Below are positions 16,818 through 25,307 of a stretch of 64,000 nucleotides of DNA, in pieces. How positions within the stretch are numbered: position 1 is the first letter of the stretch; every line of letters begins with the position of its first letter. The notes under the pieces are model-generated. The model was not told where the DNA came from and made no database searches. It saw only the letters and a program-made list of their open reading frames with translations. The DNA comes from Sphingomonas sp. LM7 (GTDB lineage: Bacteria > Pseudomonadota > Alphaproteobacteria > Sphingomonadales > Sphingomonadaceae): contig NZ_CP019511.1 in assembly GCF_002002925.1 (NCBI RefSeq), positions 1,116,001 through 1,180,000 on the forward strand, in the 5' to 3' direction. Position numbers and translations under genes: made by a program.

Positions 16818-18395
16818 ATGCAGTCGTGGCTGGTCAAGGTGCTGGGATTTCTACTCGCGGCGAGCCTCGCGCTCCCCGCCGCCGCCGCACCCGATAAGGC
16901 CAAGGTCGAAGCGACCATGAAGCGCGCCACGCGCTTCATGGTCGAGAAGGTCGCTACCAATGGCGGCTATGTCTGGTCCTACCTCCCCGACATGTCGCGC
17001 CGCTGGGGCGAGATGGAGGCGTTTCCGACAATGATCTGGGTCCAGCCGCCGGGCACCGCGACGATGGGCCATCTCTATCTCGACGCCTATCACGCCACCG
17101 GCGACGCCTATTATTACGACGCCGCCGAAAAGGCCGCCAATGCGCTGATCGCGATCCAGCATGAGAGCGGCGGCTGGCATTATTTCGGCGATTTCGGCGG
17201 CGAGGCCTCGAAGCAGCGTTGGTACGAGACGATCGGCAGGAATGCGTGGCGGCTCGAGGAATTCCAGCACGACTGGGGCAATGCCACTTTCGACGATGCC
17301 GGCACGTCCGAAGCGATGCAGTTCCTGCTGCGCCTCTATGTCGAGAAGCACGATCCCAAATACCGCCCCGCGCTCGACAAGGCGCTGAACTTCGTCCTCG
17401 ACAGCCAATATCCGATCGGCGGCTGGCCCCAGCGCTATCCGCTCAAGAGCGACTTCAGCCACCACGGCAAGCCCGATTACACCAGCTTCATCACCTTCAA
17501 CGACGATGTCGCGGGCGAGAACATCCAGTTCCTCCTCTACGCCTGTCAGGCGCTCGGCGGCGATGCGCGCATCCGCGACGCACTGGTCCGCGCGATGAAC
17601 ATCACGCTGGTCACGCAGCAGGCCGCCCCCCAGGCCGGCTGGGGGCTGCAATATACGCTCGACCTCAAGCCCGTCGGCGCGCGCACCTATGAGCCCGATG
17701 CGCTGGTGACGCACACCACCGCGGCAAACATCAGGCAGCTGTTCCGCTTCTATCGCCTCACCGGCGATCGCAAGTTCCTCGCCCGCGTGCCCGAGGCGCT
17801 CGCCTGGCTCGACTCGGTCAAGCTCCCCGCCGACCAGGTCAGGAACGGCCGCGCCTATCCCACCTTTATCGAGATCGGCACCAATCGTCCGCTCTATGTC
17901 CATCGCCGCGGCTCGAACGTAGTCAACGGCGAATATTATGCCGATTACGATCCCGCCAACACGATCACCCATTACAGCGCCACCCGCGCCGTCGACGTCC
18001 CCGCGCTGCGCCGCGAATATGACAAGCTGATCGCCGCGAACCCCGCGGAGATCGCCAGGGAGTCGCCGCTGCGCACGTCCCAGCCGCTGCCACGCTATTT
18101 CCTCGTCGAGGAAGTCGAGACGTCGGACCTCAACACCGCCGGCGGCACGCGCGCGCCCGAGGCACTGGTCAAGTCGCTCAACGCCGCCGGCTGGTGGCCG
18201 ACCGAGCTCAAGGCGACGAGCAATCCCTATGCCGGCGACGGCGCCCGCACCCCGGCCGCAGGCGACTTCAGCCGCACCAGGGTCGGCGACGCGACCGACA
18301 CTTCGCCCTATGAGACCGACCATCCCGTGATCGGCATCTCCACCGGCACCTATATCGAGAACATGAAGGTCCTGATCGCCACGCTACGGCAATAG
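16818..18395 (+). CDS. Secreted pectate lyase, PL10-like
   Basis: A 525-residue protein with a signal peptide (residues 1-23, cleavage after PAAAA) and an alpha-toroid type pectate lyase domain. Segments such as GGWPQRYPLKSDFSHHG followed by ITFNDDV and the Trp-rich N-terminal repeats (GGYVWSYLPDMSRRWGEME) fit the polysaccharide lyase family 10 (PelA/Pel-15 type), which cleaves polygalacturonate by beta-elimination. GGGGAG lies before the chosen ATG. It suggests a plant-associated lifestyle. It overlaps the convergent DUF72 gene by 12 bases. No other pectin gene is nearby. Confidence 0.85.
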   Translation: MQSWLVKVLGFLLAASLALPAAAAPDKAKVEATMKRATRFMVEKVATNGGYVWSYLPDMSRRWGEMEAFPTMIWVQPPGTATMGHLYLDAYHATGDAYYYDAAEKAANALIAIQHESGGWHYFGDFGGEASKQRWYETIGRNAWRLEEFQHDWGNATFDDAGTSEAMQFLLRLYVEKHDPKYRPALDKALNFVLDSQYPIGGWPQRYPLKSDFSHHGKPDYTSFITFNDDVAGENIQFLLYACQALGGDARIRDALVRAMNITLVTQQAAPQAGWGLQYTLDLKPVGARTYEPDALVTHTTAANIRQLFRFYRLTGDRKFLARVPEALAWLDSVKLPADQVRNGRAYPTFIEIGTNRPLYVHRRGSNVVNGEYYADYDPANTITHYSATRAVDVPALRREYDKLIAANPAEIARESPLRTSQPLPRYFLVEEVETSDLNTAGGTRAPEALVKSLNAAGWWPTELKATSNPYAGDGARTPAAGDFSRTRVGDATDTSPYETDHPVIGISTGTYIENMKVLIATLRQ

Positions 18396-19100
18396 CCGCT
18401 CGGCCAGATCGAGCGCGTTGCCGAGTGCGGCGCCGGAGGCAGTGTTGTCGAAGATCGTCCAGGTCTCGACATCGCTTTCCGCGATGCGCGCCGCGAGCGC
18501 ATCGATCTGCGCGGCATCGTAGCTCGACCAATAGACCCGCGGCGCGCCGTGAAGCCGAATATAAAGGAGATCTGGCCACCCGCCGGGCATGCGCGCCGCC
18601 TCGGGCACCGGGGGGTCGGCGACGACGCGCGCGATCCGCCGCTCGGCGAGCATCGCATCGACTTCGGGCACGTACCAGCTTGCATGGCGCGGCTCGACCA
18701 CCACCGGCCCGCCGACCAACTCGTCCAGCATATCGAAAAAGCGCTCGGCGACGTCGCCCGGATAAGCGAAGCTCGGCGGCATCTGAACCAGCAGAGGCCC
18801 GCGCTTCGTGCCGAGCCCCGCCACCTCGCCGGCGAACCGCGCGAGCAGATCCTCGCAATCGACCAGCCGCGCCTTGTGCGTGATCGCCTTTGGCAGCTTG
18901 ACGGCGAAGCGGAAGTCGTCGGGCACCGACTCTGCCCAGCGCGCATAGGTCGCGGGCCGGTGGGGGCGATAGAAGCTGGTGTTGATCTCGGCAGCGTTCA
19001 GCCGTTGCCCATAGCGCTGGAGATGCGTTCCGGCGCCCGGAACGCGATCGGCCTCGGCGCGCGGTATCGACCAGCCTGCGGTTCCGATCCTCGCCGTCAT
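18384..19100 (-). CDS. DUF72 family protein
   Basis: A 238-residue TIM-barrel-like DUF72 protein (YecE family) of unknown function. The N-terminal RIGTAGWSIP, NAAEINTSFYR, FRFAVKLPKAITH, GPLLVQMPPSFAY and VEPRHASWY segments are all diagnostic, and the C-terminal TWTIFDNT matches. The ATG at 19100 is preferred because GGAG lies nine bases before it; a start five codons earlier would have no ribosome binding site and sits next to the tRNA terminator. Confidence 0.88.
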   Translation of the reverse strand: MTARIGTAGWSIPRAEADRVPGAGTHLQRYGQRLNAAEINTSFYRPHRPATYARWAESVPDDFRFAVKLPKAITHKARLVDCEDLLARFAGEVAGLGTKRGPLLVQMPPSFAYPGDVAERFFDMLDELVGGPVVVEPRHASWYVPEVDAMLAERRIARVVADPPVPEAARMPGGWPDLLYIRLHGAPRVYWSSYDAAQIDALAARIAESDVETWTIFDNTASGAALGNALDLAERLLP

Positions 19101-19123
19101 TGGCCGCTTCTCCATCGGATACG

Positions 19124-19152
19124 AAAAAGCCGGATCATCGCTGATCCGGCTT
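19124..19152 (-). terminator. Rho-independent terminator of tRNA-Arg
   Basis: On the minus strand AAGCCGGATCA-GCGA-TGATCCGGCTT forms a perfect 11-bp stem and is followed by a T run. It starts 27 bases after the tRNA 3' end and lies just before the DUF72 start. Confidence 0.88.
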
Positions 19153-19178
19153 CGTCCACATTTCCGTGGTTTTCCAAT

Positions 19179-19255
19179 TGGCGCGCCCGGAACGATTCGA
19201 ACGTCCGACCCTCAGATTCGTAGTCTGATGCTCTATCCAGCTGAGCTACGGGCGC
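19179..19255 (-). tRNA. tRNA-Arg (anticodon ACG)
   Basis: A 77-nucleotide cloverleaf on the minus strand. The 7-bp acceptor GCGCCCG pairs with CGGGCGC, the anticodon arm CAGA-CTACGAA-TCTG gives anticodon ACG, the T arm has GTTCGAATC, and CCA is encoded. The A34 is expected to be edited to inosine and read CGU, CGC and CGA. Confidence 0.96.
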
Positions 19256-19339
19256 GCATTGGAGGGGAGCCTTTAGAAGCGCTTTTCTTAGAGCGCAACC
19301 CCGTTGCGCGAGGTTTTCCACAAGCTTAAGCAACCGGCC

Positions 19340-19843
19340 ATGCGCAGCCCCCTCCTCGCCGCCCTTCCCATCCTCGTTGCGGCCCTTGGCGGCTGCACCC
19401 AGAGCCCCGACGCCTATCCGTCGCTGCTGCCGCGGCCGATCGAATCGCAGAGCCTCGCCGAGCCCGATCGCCCGGCGCCGGTGGTGGCGCCCGATCCGGC
19501 GCTCGACAAGCGAATCGCAGAGGCCGGCGCGGCGCTGACTGCGGGCAACCAGCGCTTCATCAAGGCGGCGCAGGAGGCCGAGGCCAAGGTCGCAGTCGCG
19601 CGCGGCGTCCGCGAAGGTTCTGACGCCTGGCTCGACGCGCAGACCGCGCTCAGCACGCTCGAATCGCTCCGCGCGCCGATTCTGGCCAGCGTGTCGGAAC
19701 TCGAAGATCTGGCGATTGCCCGCGGCCAGGCCGGACAACCGCCCTATCCCGCGCTCGATTCGGCGATCACTGCCGGAAACGCCATCGCGACCGCGCAGGG
19801 CGACCGGATCGGCGCGCTCGAAGCGGCGCTCGCCGGCGCCTAA
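19340..19843 (+). CDS. Small lipoprotein, unassigned
   Basis: A 167-residue protein with a lipoprotein signal: hydrophobic stretch LAALPILVAALGGC with the lipobox cysteine near residue 19. The mature part is rich in Ala and Glu with a coiled-coil-like central helix (residues ~60-105). I recognise no domain. It ends four bases inside the convergent fusion gene. Confidence 0.75.
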   Translation: MRSPLLAALPILVAALGGCTQSPDAYPSLLPRPIESQSLAEPDRPAPVVAPDPALDKRIAEAGAALTAGNQRFIKAAQEAEAKVAVARGVREGSDAWLDAQTALSTLESLRAPILASVSELEDLAIARGQAGQPPYPALDSAITAGNAIATAQGDRIGALEAALAGA

Positions 19844-22080
19844 TCGTCCGCCAGCGACGGATTGAACGCGCGCATCACCGGCACCACCGACGCATAATCG
19901 TCGGTCCAGGCGCGGAAGCCGGGCTTGGGGGCCAGCGGCTGCCAGCGCGGATCGCCCTGTGTCAGCCGCGTCAGCGTCGCCTGGTCGCGCGACAGCGCGA
20001 TCCAGTCCGACGTGCTCGCCTGATCGTGCTGCTCCAGTGCCGAGGGCTGATAGACCAGCCGCGCCGCGTGCCAGCCGCCCTGAACCGCCGCCCCGGCGAC
20101 GACCGGAGCCAGCGCAAGGAAACGGTTGGAGATGTGGACGAGCAACAATCCGTTGGGGGCAAGCACGCGGCCATAGGTGCCGAACGCCTCGGTGGTCATC
20201 AGGTGCATCGGCACCGCGTCCGACGAAAAGGCGTCGAGCGCGAGCATGTCGAGGCTCGCCGGCGCCGCCTCGGCCAGCCGGATGCGTGCGTCGCCGAGCG
20301 ACATCTGCGCCTGCGGAGCGCATTGCCGGAGGAACGTGAACTTCCCCGAATCGCGCGCGATCGTCACCACTTCGGGGTCGATCTCGTAGAATCGCCATTG
20401 CTGGCCGGGGATCGCGTAGCAGGCGAGCGTCCCCGTCCCGAGCCCGACCACGCCGATCCGCGCCGCAGGACCGTAGAGCCCCGGCGCAGCGAGCATCGCC
20501 TGGCCGACGCCCGATCCGGGCACATAATAGGTCGTCGGCATCGTCGCGCGCAGCCCTTTGAGCTGGATGCCGTGCAGCGTCGTGCCGTGGGCGAGCCGCT
20601 GCTCGTCAGGCAAGTCGCTCACGGTGTAGACGCCGAAATAGCTGCGCGTGCGGTCGCCGCTGAGCGAGGTCTCGATCGCGCGATAGCCGCCGAACAGGAA
20701 CAGCCCGCCGGCCAGTGCGACGACATAGGCGACGCGCCTGCCCGTCGCGATCAGCCCGACCGTGGCGACCGCGAGAAACGCAAGCTGCTCGTGCATCTCG
20801 CCGAGCACACCGCCAGGATTGAAGATCCCGAGCCACACGAAGATCGCCACCACCAGCGCCGCGGCCAGTATCTTGATCCGCAGCAGCTGCCCCTCGCCTT
20901 GCCACAGCCTGGCGAGCGCAGGGAGCAGGAACGCCTGCGGCATCAGGACGCCCGCGGCGAGGATCAGCAGCGGATATTCATAGGTCCAGTCGAACAGCAC
21001 CGGCGCGACCAGCCCCGAGAACACGCCGCCCAGCGCGCCGCCCACCGACATCGCCAGATAGAAGCCGGTCAGCCGGTCGGGTGCCGGGCGCAGCTGGTAC
21101 ATCCGCGAATGCAGCGCGACTGCGACGACGAACAACAGGATCAGCCCGATCAGCGCGTTCAGATACGCAAGCTTCTGGTGCCCGGCGATCAGCGTCGCGC
21201 CGAACAGCAGCACGATCACCGGCGTGAACTTGGCGAGCAGATCGGGAATCGTATCGCCTTCGCGGAAGGCAAGCGAGAAGCTCAGCAGATACAGCCCGAG
21301 CGGCAGCACCCACAGCATCGGCATCGCGACGATATCGGTAGTCAGGAACGTGGTGGTCGCCAGCATGAGTCCCGAAGGGACGAAGGCAAGGACGATCCAG
21401 TGGAGCACGCGCAGCCTTCCCGCGGGCGGGCTGTGATGCGGCACATGCGGTTCTTCCGATGCCTTGCGCGGCAGCAAGGTCGCGCAGCCGGCGACCAGCG
21501 CGAACACCAGCGCATAGCCGATCGTCCACAACAGGCTCTGCCCCTTGAGCGCAAGGCCGGGCTCGACGATCAGCGGGTAGGCGATCAGTCCGCCGAAGCT
21601 CCCGATGTTCGACGCTGCGTACAGCGCATAGGGATCGCGCCCGCCGCTCGCGACGCTGTACCAGCGCTGGAGCAACGGCGCCTGGGCCGAGATTGCGAAG
21701 AACAGCGGCCCGATCGACGCACCGAACAGCCACGGCACCCACAAGGCGGGCTCGGCATCGGCAGGAAGCTCCATCGCCGTCAGCCCGATCGGCAGCCACA
21801 GCGCCGCCACCGCGAGCACCGCGAGGTGGATCCCGGCCTGCATACGCACCGGCACCCGGCCGAGCCAATGCGCATAGGCATAGCCGCCCAGCAGCAGCGC
21901 CTGATAGACCAGCATCGCGCTGTTCCACACCGCGGGCGCGCCGCCCAGCTTGGGCAGTGCCATACGCGCGACCATCGGCTGGACAAGGAAGAGCAGGAAG
22001 GATCCGGCAAGGATCGCAACGACGAACAGCCAGTGGAACCGCGTGCGCTGCGCGCCTTCCCGTTCAAGCCCGTCGTTCAT
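19840..22080 (-). CDS. Membrane protein fused to spermidine-synthase-like domain
   Basis: A 746-residue protein. About the first 480 residues hold ten or more transmembrane helices (FHWLFVVAILAGSFLLFLVQPMVARM...), and the C-terminal ~240 residues form a Rossmann methyltransferase/spermidine synthase-like domain with GLGTGTLACYAIPG (SAM or dcSAM loop), FYEIDPEVV and DMLALDAFSSDAVPMH. Such MFS/spermidine synthase fusions are common, but substrates are largely unknown. The gene lies 23 bases after the GNAT gene and may be last in the hemB operon. Confidence 0.88.
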   Translation of the reverse strand: MNDGLEREGAQRTRFHWLFVVAILAGSFLLFLVQPMVARMALPKLGGAPAVWNSAMLVYQALLLGGYAYAHWLGRVPVRMQAGIHLAVLAVAALWLPIGLTAMELPADAEPALWVPWLFGASIGPLFFAISAQAPLLQRWYSVASGGRDPYALYAASNIGSFGGLIAYPLIVEPGLALKGQSLLWTIGYALVFALVAGCATLLPRKASEEPHVPHHSPPAGRLRVLHWIVLAFVPSGLMLATTTFLTTDIVAMPMLWVLPLGLYLLSFSLAFREGDTIPDLLAKFTPVIVLLFGATLIAGHQKLAYLNALIGLILLFVVAVALHSRMYQLRPAPDRLTGFYLAMSVGGALGGVFSGLVAPVLFDWTYEYPLLILAAGVLMPQAFLLPALARLWQGEGQLLRIKILAAALVVAIFVWLGIFNPGGVLGEMHEQLAFLAVATVGLIATGRRVAYVVALAGGLFLFGGYRAIETSLSGDRTRSYFGVYTVSDLPDEQRLAHGTTLHGIQLKGLRATMPTTYYVPGSGVGQAMLAAPGLYGPAARIGVVGLGTGTLACYAIPGQQWRFYEIDPEVVTIARDSGKFTFLRQCAPQAQMSLGDARIRLAEAAPASLDMLALDAFSSDAVPMHLMTTEAFGTYGRVLAPNGLLLVHISNRFLALAPVVAGAAVQGGWHAARLVYQPSALEQHDQASTSDWIALSRDQATLTRLTQGDPRWQPLAPKPGFRAWTDDYASVVPVMRAFNPSLADD

Positions 22081-22103
22081 GCACGCTCCTATTCGCGGCC
22101 GGC

Positions 22104-22658
22104 TTAATTCCGTCCGGTTTCGCCGGGCTTAACCGCGCCGCGCGCGATGCGATAGGTGACGTGTGGCCGCAACCGCTCGATCGCCTTGGGATGGTCGAAG
22201 TCGTCCTGCGGCGCACGGACCATGCCCAGCCGCTTCATCAGCCCCCAGCTGCGGACATTGCCGACGGTGGTGATTGCGGCAATCCCGGCTATGTCGAGGT
22301 TCGCCCAGCCCCAATCCAGGCTCGCCTGCGCCGCCTCGCGGGCATAGCCCTTGCCCCAATATTCGTGCGCGAGCCGCCAGCCGATCTCGATCTCGCCTTC
22401 GATCGGAGTCTCCTCGGCGCCGGGCTTGAGCCCGCAAAAGCCCAGGAAAGCGCCGTCAGCACGCCGCTCGACTGCCCAGAAGGTAAAGCCATTGGCGACG
22501 AGAATGCGCGTCATCCGGTCGATCATCGCATCGGTCTCGTCGCGCCACAGCACGGGCCCGAGCGTTGCCATCACCCGTTCGTCCTGCCCCATCGCATGAA
22601 AGGGCTCGCGGTCGGAGTCGCGCCAGCCGCGCAGGATCAGGCGTTCGGTCTCGATCAT
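22104..22658 (-). CDS. GNAT-family N-acetyltransferase
   Basis: A 184-residue RimJ-like acetyltransferase: ETERLILRGWRDSDREPF at the N-terminus, WAVERRADGAFLGFCGL, EIGWRLAHEYWGKGYAREAAQASLDWG (acetyl-CoA loop) and NVRSWGLMKRLGMVR. It overlaps the neighbouring GNAT gene by ATGA and resembles it throughout, suggesting tandem duplication. Substrate unknown. Confidence 0.88.
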   Translation of the reverse strand: MIETERLILRGWRDSDREPFHAMGQDERVMATLGPVLWRDETDAMIDRMTRILVANGFTFWAVERRADGAFLGFCGLKPGAEETPIEGEIEIGWRLAHEYWGKGYAREAAQASLDWGWANLDIAGIAAITTVGNVRSWGLMKRLGMVRAPQDDFDHPKAIERLRPHVTYRIARGAVKPGETGRN

Positions 22659-23185
22659 GCCGGCCGGTCGATGGCAAAGGTGACGGTAGGGCGAAGCGTA
22701 TGCCCCTCGGGAAAGCTCGCGCTCATATAATCACCTTCGGCGAGCCGGTGCATCCCCAGCCGCTCCATCAGCGCCTGGCTCTTGAGGTTCACTGACGAGG
22801 TGATCGCGTAGATCCGGTCCTCTGCTATCCGGCTCCAGGCATCGGCCAGTACCGCCTGCATCGCTTCGCGAGCATAGCCGTGGCGCCACCACGGCAAATC
22901 GACGATCCAGCCCGCCTCGATCGCGCCGGCAATCGGCATATGCGCTTCGCCCCGCTTGAGCCCGCAAAAACCGACCAATGCGCCATCCTCGCGCCGCTCG
23001 ACAGCCAGGAAACCCAGTCCCTCGCTGCGCAGCCGATCATGCTTGGCGATCACGCCGTCCGCGGCTGCTTCGTCGAGGCCCGGAAACAGCTGCGCCATCA
23101 ATATCTGATTGGTGAACATCGCCACCAGCCCGTCGCGGTCGCGGGGCTCGGGCACTCGGAGGATCAGGCGCTCCGTCCTGATCAC
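22655..23185 (-). CDS. GNAT-family N-acetyltransferase
   Basis: A 176-residue acetyltransferase paralogous to the next gene: RTERLILRVPEPRDRDGL, FLAVERREDGALVGFCGLKRG and the acetyl-CoA loop WWRHGYAREAMQAVLADAW, then NLKSQALMERLGM. It overlaps the hemB stop (ATGA), so both transferases are probably co-expressed with hemB. Substrate unknown. Confidence 0.88.
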   Translation of the reverse strand: MIRTERLILRVPEPRDRDGLVAMFTNQILMAQLFPGLDEAAADGVIAKHDRLRSEGLGFLAVERREDGALVGFCGLKRGEAHMPIAGAIEAGWIVDLPWWRHGYAREAMQAVLADAWSRIAEDRIYAITSSVNLKSQALMERLGMHRLAEGDYMSASFPEGHTLRPTVTFAIDRPA

Positions 23186-24168
23186 GCGCCCAGCAGCCGC
23201 GCGGCGAGCGGCGCATGATAGGTCAGCACGCCCGAGGTTCCGGCGCGCTTGAACGCCATCAGCGTCTCCAGCACCAACGCCTCGCGCTCCCCCGCCCCGG
23301 CCGCCGCCGCCGCCTCGATCATCGCATATTCGCCCGACACCTGATATGCGAACACAGGCACTTCGAAGGCATTCTTCACACGCACTATGATGTCGAGATA
23401 CGGCAGTCCCGGCTTGACCATCACGCTGTCGGCGCCCTCGGCAATGTCGAGAGCGACCTCGCGCAGCGCTTCCTCGGCATTGGCCGGGTCCATCTGATAG
23501 GTCTTCTTGTCGCCCTTGAGCAGCCCGCGGCTGCCGACGGCGTCGCGGAACGGGCCGTAGAACGCACTGGCATATTTGGCGGCGTAGGCCATGATCTGGA
23601 CGTTTACGTGCCCATTGGCCTCCAGCGCCGATCGGATCAGCCCCACGCGCCCGTCCATCATGTCCGAAGGCGCGACGATGTCCGCCCCCGCCTCGGCCTG
23701 GACCAGCGCCTGGTCGGTCAGCACCGCCGACGTCTCGTCGTTGATCACATAGCCCGCGGCATCGACGATCCCGTCATGGCCGTGGCTGGTATAGGGATCG
23801 AGCGCGACATCGGTGAGCACGCCGATATCGGGCACGGCATCCTTGATCGCCCGGATCGCGCGGCACATCAGATTGTCGGGATTGAGCGCCTCGCGTCCAT
23901 CGTCGCTGCGCAACCCGGCCGGCGTGTTGGGAAACAGCGCGATGCAGGGAATGCCCAGCGCCGCGGCTTCCTTCGCCCGTTCGGCTATCGCCTTGACCGA
24001 CCAGCGCGACACTCCGGGGAGTGAGCCGATCGGCTCCTCCTCGCTGCCTTCGGTGACGAACAGCGGCCAGATCAGGTCGGCGGGGGTGAGGACGGTTTCG
24101 GCGTGCATCCGCCGGCTCCACGCGGCAGCGCGGGTGCGGCGAAGGCGGAGCGCAGGGTACTGACTCAT
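23182..24168 (-). CDS. hemB: Delta-aminolevulinic acid dehydratase (porphobilinogen synthase)
   Basis: A 328-residue enzyme that condenses two 5-aminolevulinate molecules to porphobilinogen in haem and cobalamin synthesis. The catalytic lysines are in RDAVGSRGLLKGDKKTYQMD and VMVKPGLPYLDII. The cysteine zinc site of some HemB proteins is replaced by DVALDPYTSHGHDGI, the metal-insensitive or Mg-type found in Alphaproteobacteria. Heads a minus-strand operon with two GNAT genes. Cobalamin need of the nearby mutase may be related, though this is only context. Confidence 0.96.
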   Translation of the reverse strand: MSQYPALRLRRTRAAAWSRRMHAETVLTPADLIWPLFVTEGSEEEPIGSLPGVSRWSVKAIAERAKEAAALGIPCIALFPNTPAGLRSDDGREALNPDNLMCRAIRAIKDAVPDIGVLTDVALDPYTSHGHDGIVDAAGYVINDETSAVLTDQALVQAEAGADIVAPSDMMDGRVGLIRSALEANGHVNVQIMAYAAKYASAFYGPFRDAVGSRGLLKGDKKTYQMDPANAEEALREVALDIAEGADSVMVKPGLPYLDIIVRVKNAFEVPVFAYQVSGEYAMIEAAAAAGAGEREALVLETLMAFKRAGTSGVLTYHAPLAARLLGA

Positions 24169-24196
24169 GCCGGCCCGTTTGAGGGATCATGTAGCC

Positions 24197-25132
24197 ATGC
24201 GCAAGCGTTACACCTCTGAAACGTCCCGGAGTGCTCCCTGCTTGTCCAAGCCCCAAATCCGCTCCGCCGCGATGATCGTCAACGCCAAGTCCCGGCGCGG
24301 GCAGGATCTGTTCGAGCAGGCGTGCAGCCTGATGAAGGGCCTGCCCTTCCCGGTCGACGCGCATGCCGTCGAGGAGCCCGACCAGCTCGAACCGACTCTG
24401 AAGAGGGCGCTGGCCGCCAAGCCCGATCTCGTCATCCTGGGCGGCGGCGACGGGACGATCAGCGGACTGGTCGATTTCCTCACCGGCACCGGCGCCGCGC
24501 TCGCGGTGCTCCCGCTCGGAACCGCCAACAGCTTTGCGCGCTCGCTGGGCATTCCGCTCGACATTCCCGGCGCGATCGATGTGATCGCCAAGGGCGAGCT
24601 ACGCCGGATCGATCTAGGCATGATCGACAATGATTATTTCGCCAATTGCGCGTCGATGGGCCTCTCGCCGCAGATCGCGGAGAACATCCCCTCGGGCCTC
24701 AAGCGCTGGTTCGGCCGCGCCGGCTATCTCGGCTGGGCGGCGTATGAATTCACGCGCTTCCACCCCTTCACGCTGATCGTCGGAGAAGGCGCGGAGGAGA
24801 AGCGGCTGCGCGTCGTCGAAGTCCGCATCGCCAATGGCCGCTTCCACGGCGGCACCGAGCTGATCGACGAAGCCAGCGTCGACAGCGGCGAGATCGTCGT
24901 CCAGGCGGTCCAGGGCCATGCCCGCCGCCGTCTGGCCCGCAACTGGCTCAACAGCGTCCTGCGCCGCGAGGCCCGCCACGAGGACACGATCAACTTCACC
25001 GGCAAGTCACTTCGCATCGCCACCGAACCGCCGCTGCCGGTATCGATCGACGGCGAGGTGCTGGCGCACACCCCGGTCACCGCCCGCATCGCGGCAGCAG
25101 TGATTGACGTCATGGTGCCGAGAGCAAGCTAG
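24197..25132 (+). CDS. Diacylglycerol/lipid kinase family protein (YegS/DgkB-like)
   Basis: A 311-residue protein with a DAGK-type catalytic domain: MIVNAKSRRGQ at the N-terminus, the nucleotide-binding VILGGGDGTISGL motif near residue 92 and AVLPLGTANSFARSLGIP. The C-terminal domain contains VRIANGRFHGG and PLPVSIDGE. It probably phosphorylates a lipid or sphingoid base. The ATG here gives 25 residues before the domain; a later ATG (MIVNAK) is possible. Divergent from hemB. Confidence 0.88.
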   Translation: MRKRYTSETSRSAPCLSKPQIRSAAMIVNAKSRRGQDLFEQACSLMKGLPFPVDAHAVEEPDQLEPTLKRALAAKPDLVILGGGDGTISGLVDFLTGTGAALAVLPLGTANSFARSLGIPLDIPGAIDVIAKGELRRIDLGMIDNDYFANCASMGLSPQIAENIPSGLKRWFGRAGYLGWAAYEFTRFHPFTLIVGEGAEEKRLRVVEVRIANGRFHGGTELIDEASVDSGEIVVQAVQGHARRRLARNWLNSVLRREARHEDTINFTGKSLRIATEPPLPVSIDGEVLAHTPVTARIAAAVIDVMVPRAS

Positions 25133-25141
25133 GTCCACTTT

Positions 25142-25303
25142 CCTCTCCCCGTGGGAGAGGTAGCGCAGCTTGGCAGCTTGCTGCCTAGCGAAGCTGGGTG
25201 AGGGTTTGCCGCTCTCGATAGGGTGATCCCCTCACCCAGCTTCGACTAAGCCTCTGCTTCGCAGAGACCAAGTCTGCGCAACCCTCTCCCGACGGGAGAG
25301 GGA
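25142..25303. repeat. Inverted pair of dispersed hairpin repeats (family A)
   Basis: Outer hairpins CCTCTCCCCGTGGGAGAGG and CCCTCTCCCGACGGGAGAGGG flank inner GCTGGGTGAGGG and CCCTCACCCAGC arms, so the entire 160 bases can fold into a long branched hairpin. It fills the gap between the convergent lipid-kinase and valS genes and may terminate both. Confidence 0.75.
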
Positions 25304-25307
25304 AGTG

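Noticed and set aside
20026..22107. Long plus-strand frame (about 690 codons) antisense to the membrane/spermidine-synthase gene
   Set aside because: It runs through the whole antisense of a clear gene, is rich in Arg/Gln/His with no domain, and such frames arise from high GC at third positions. The same applies to long antisense frames over valS, the S9 peptidase, the mutase and the M20/astA genes.
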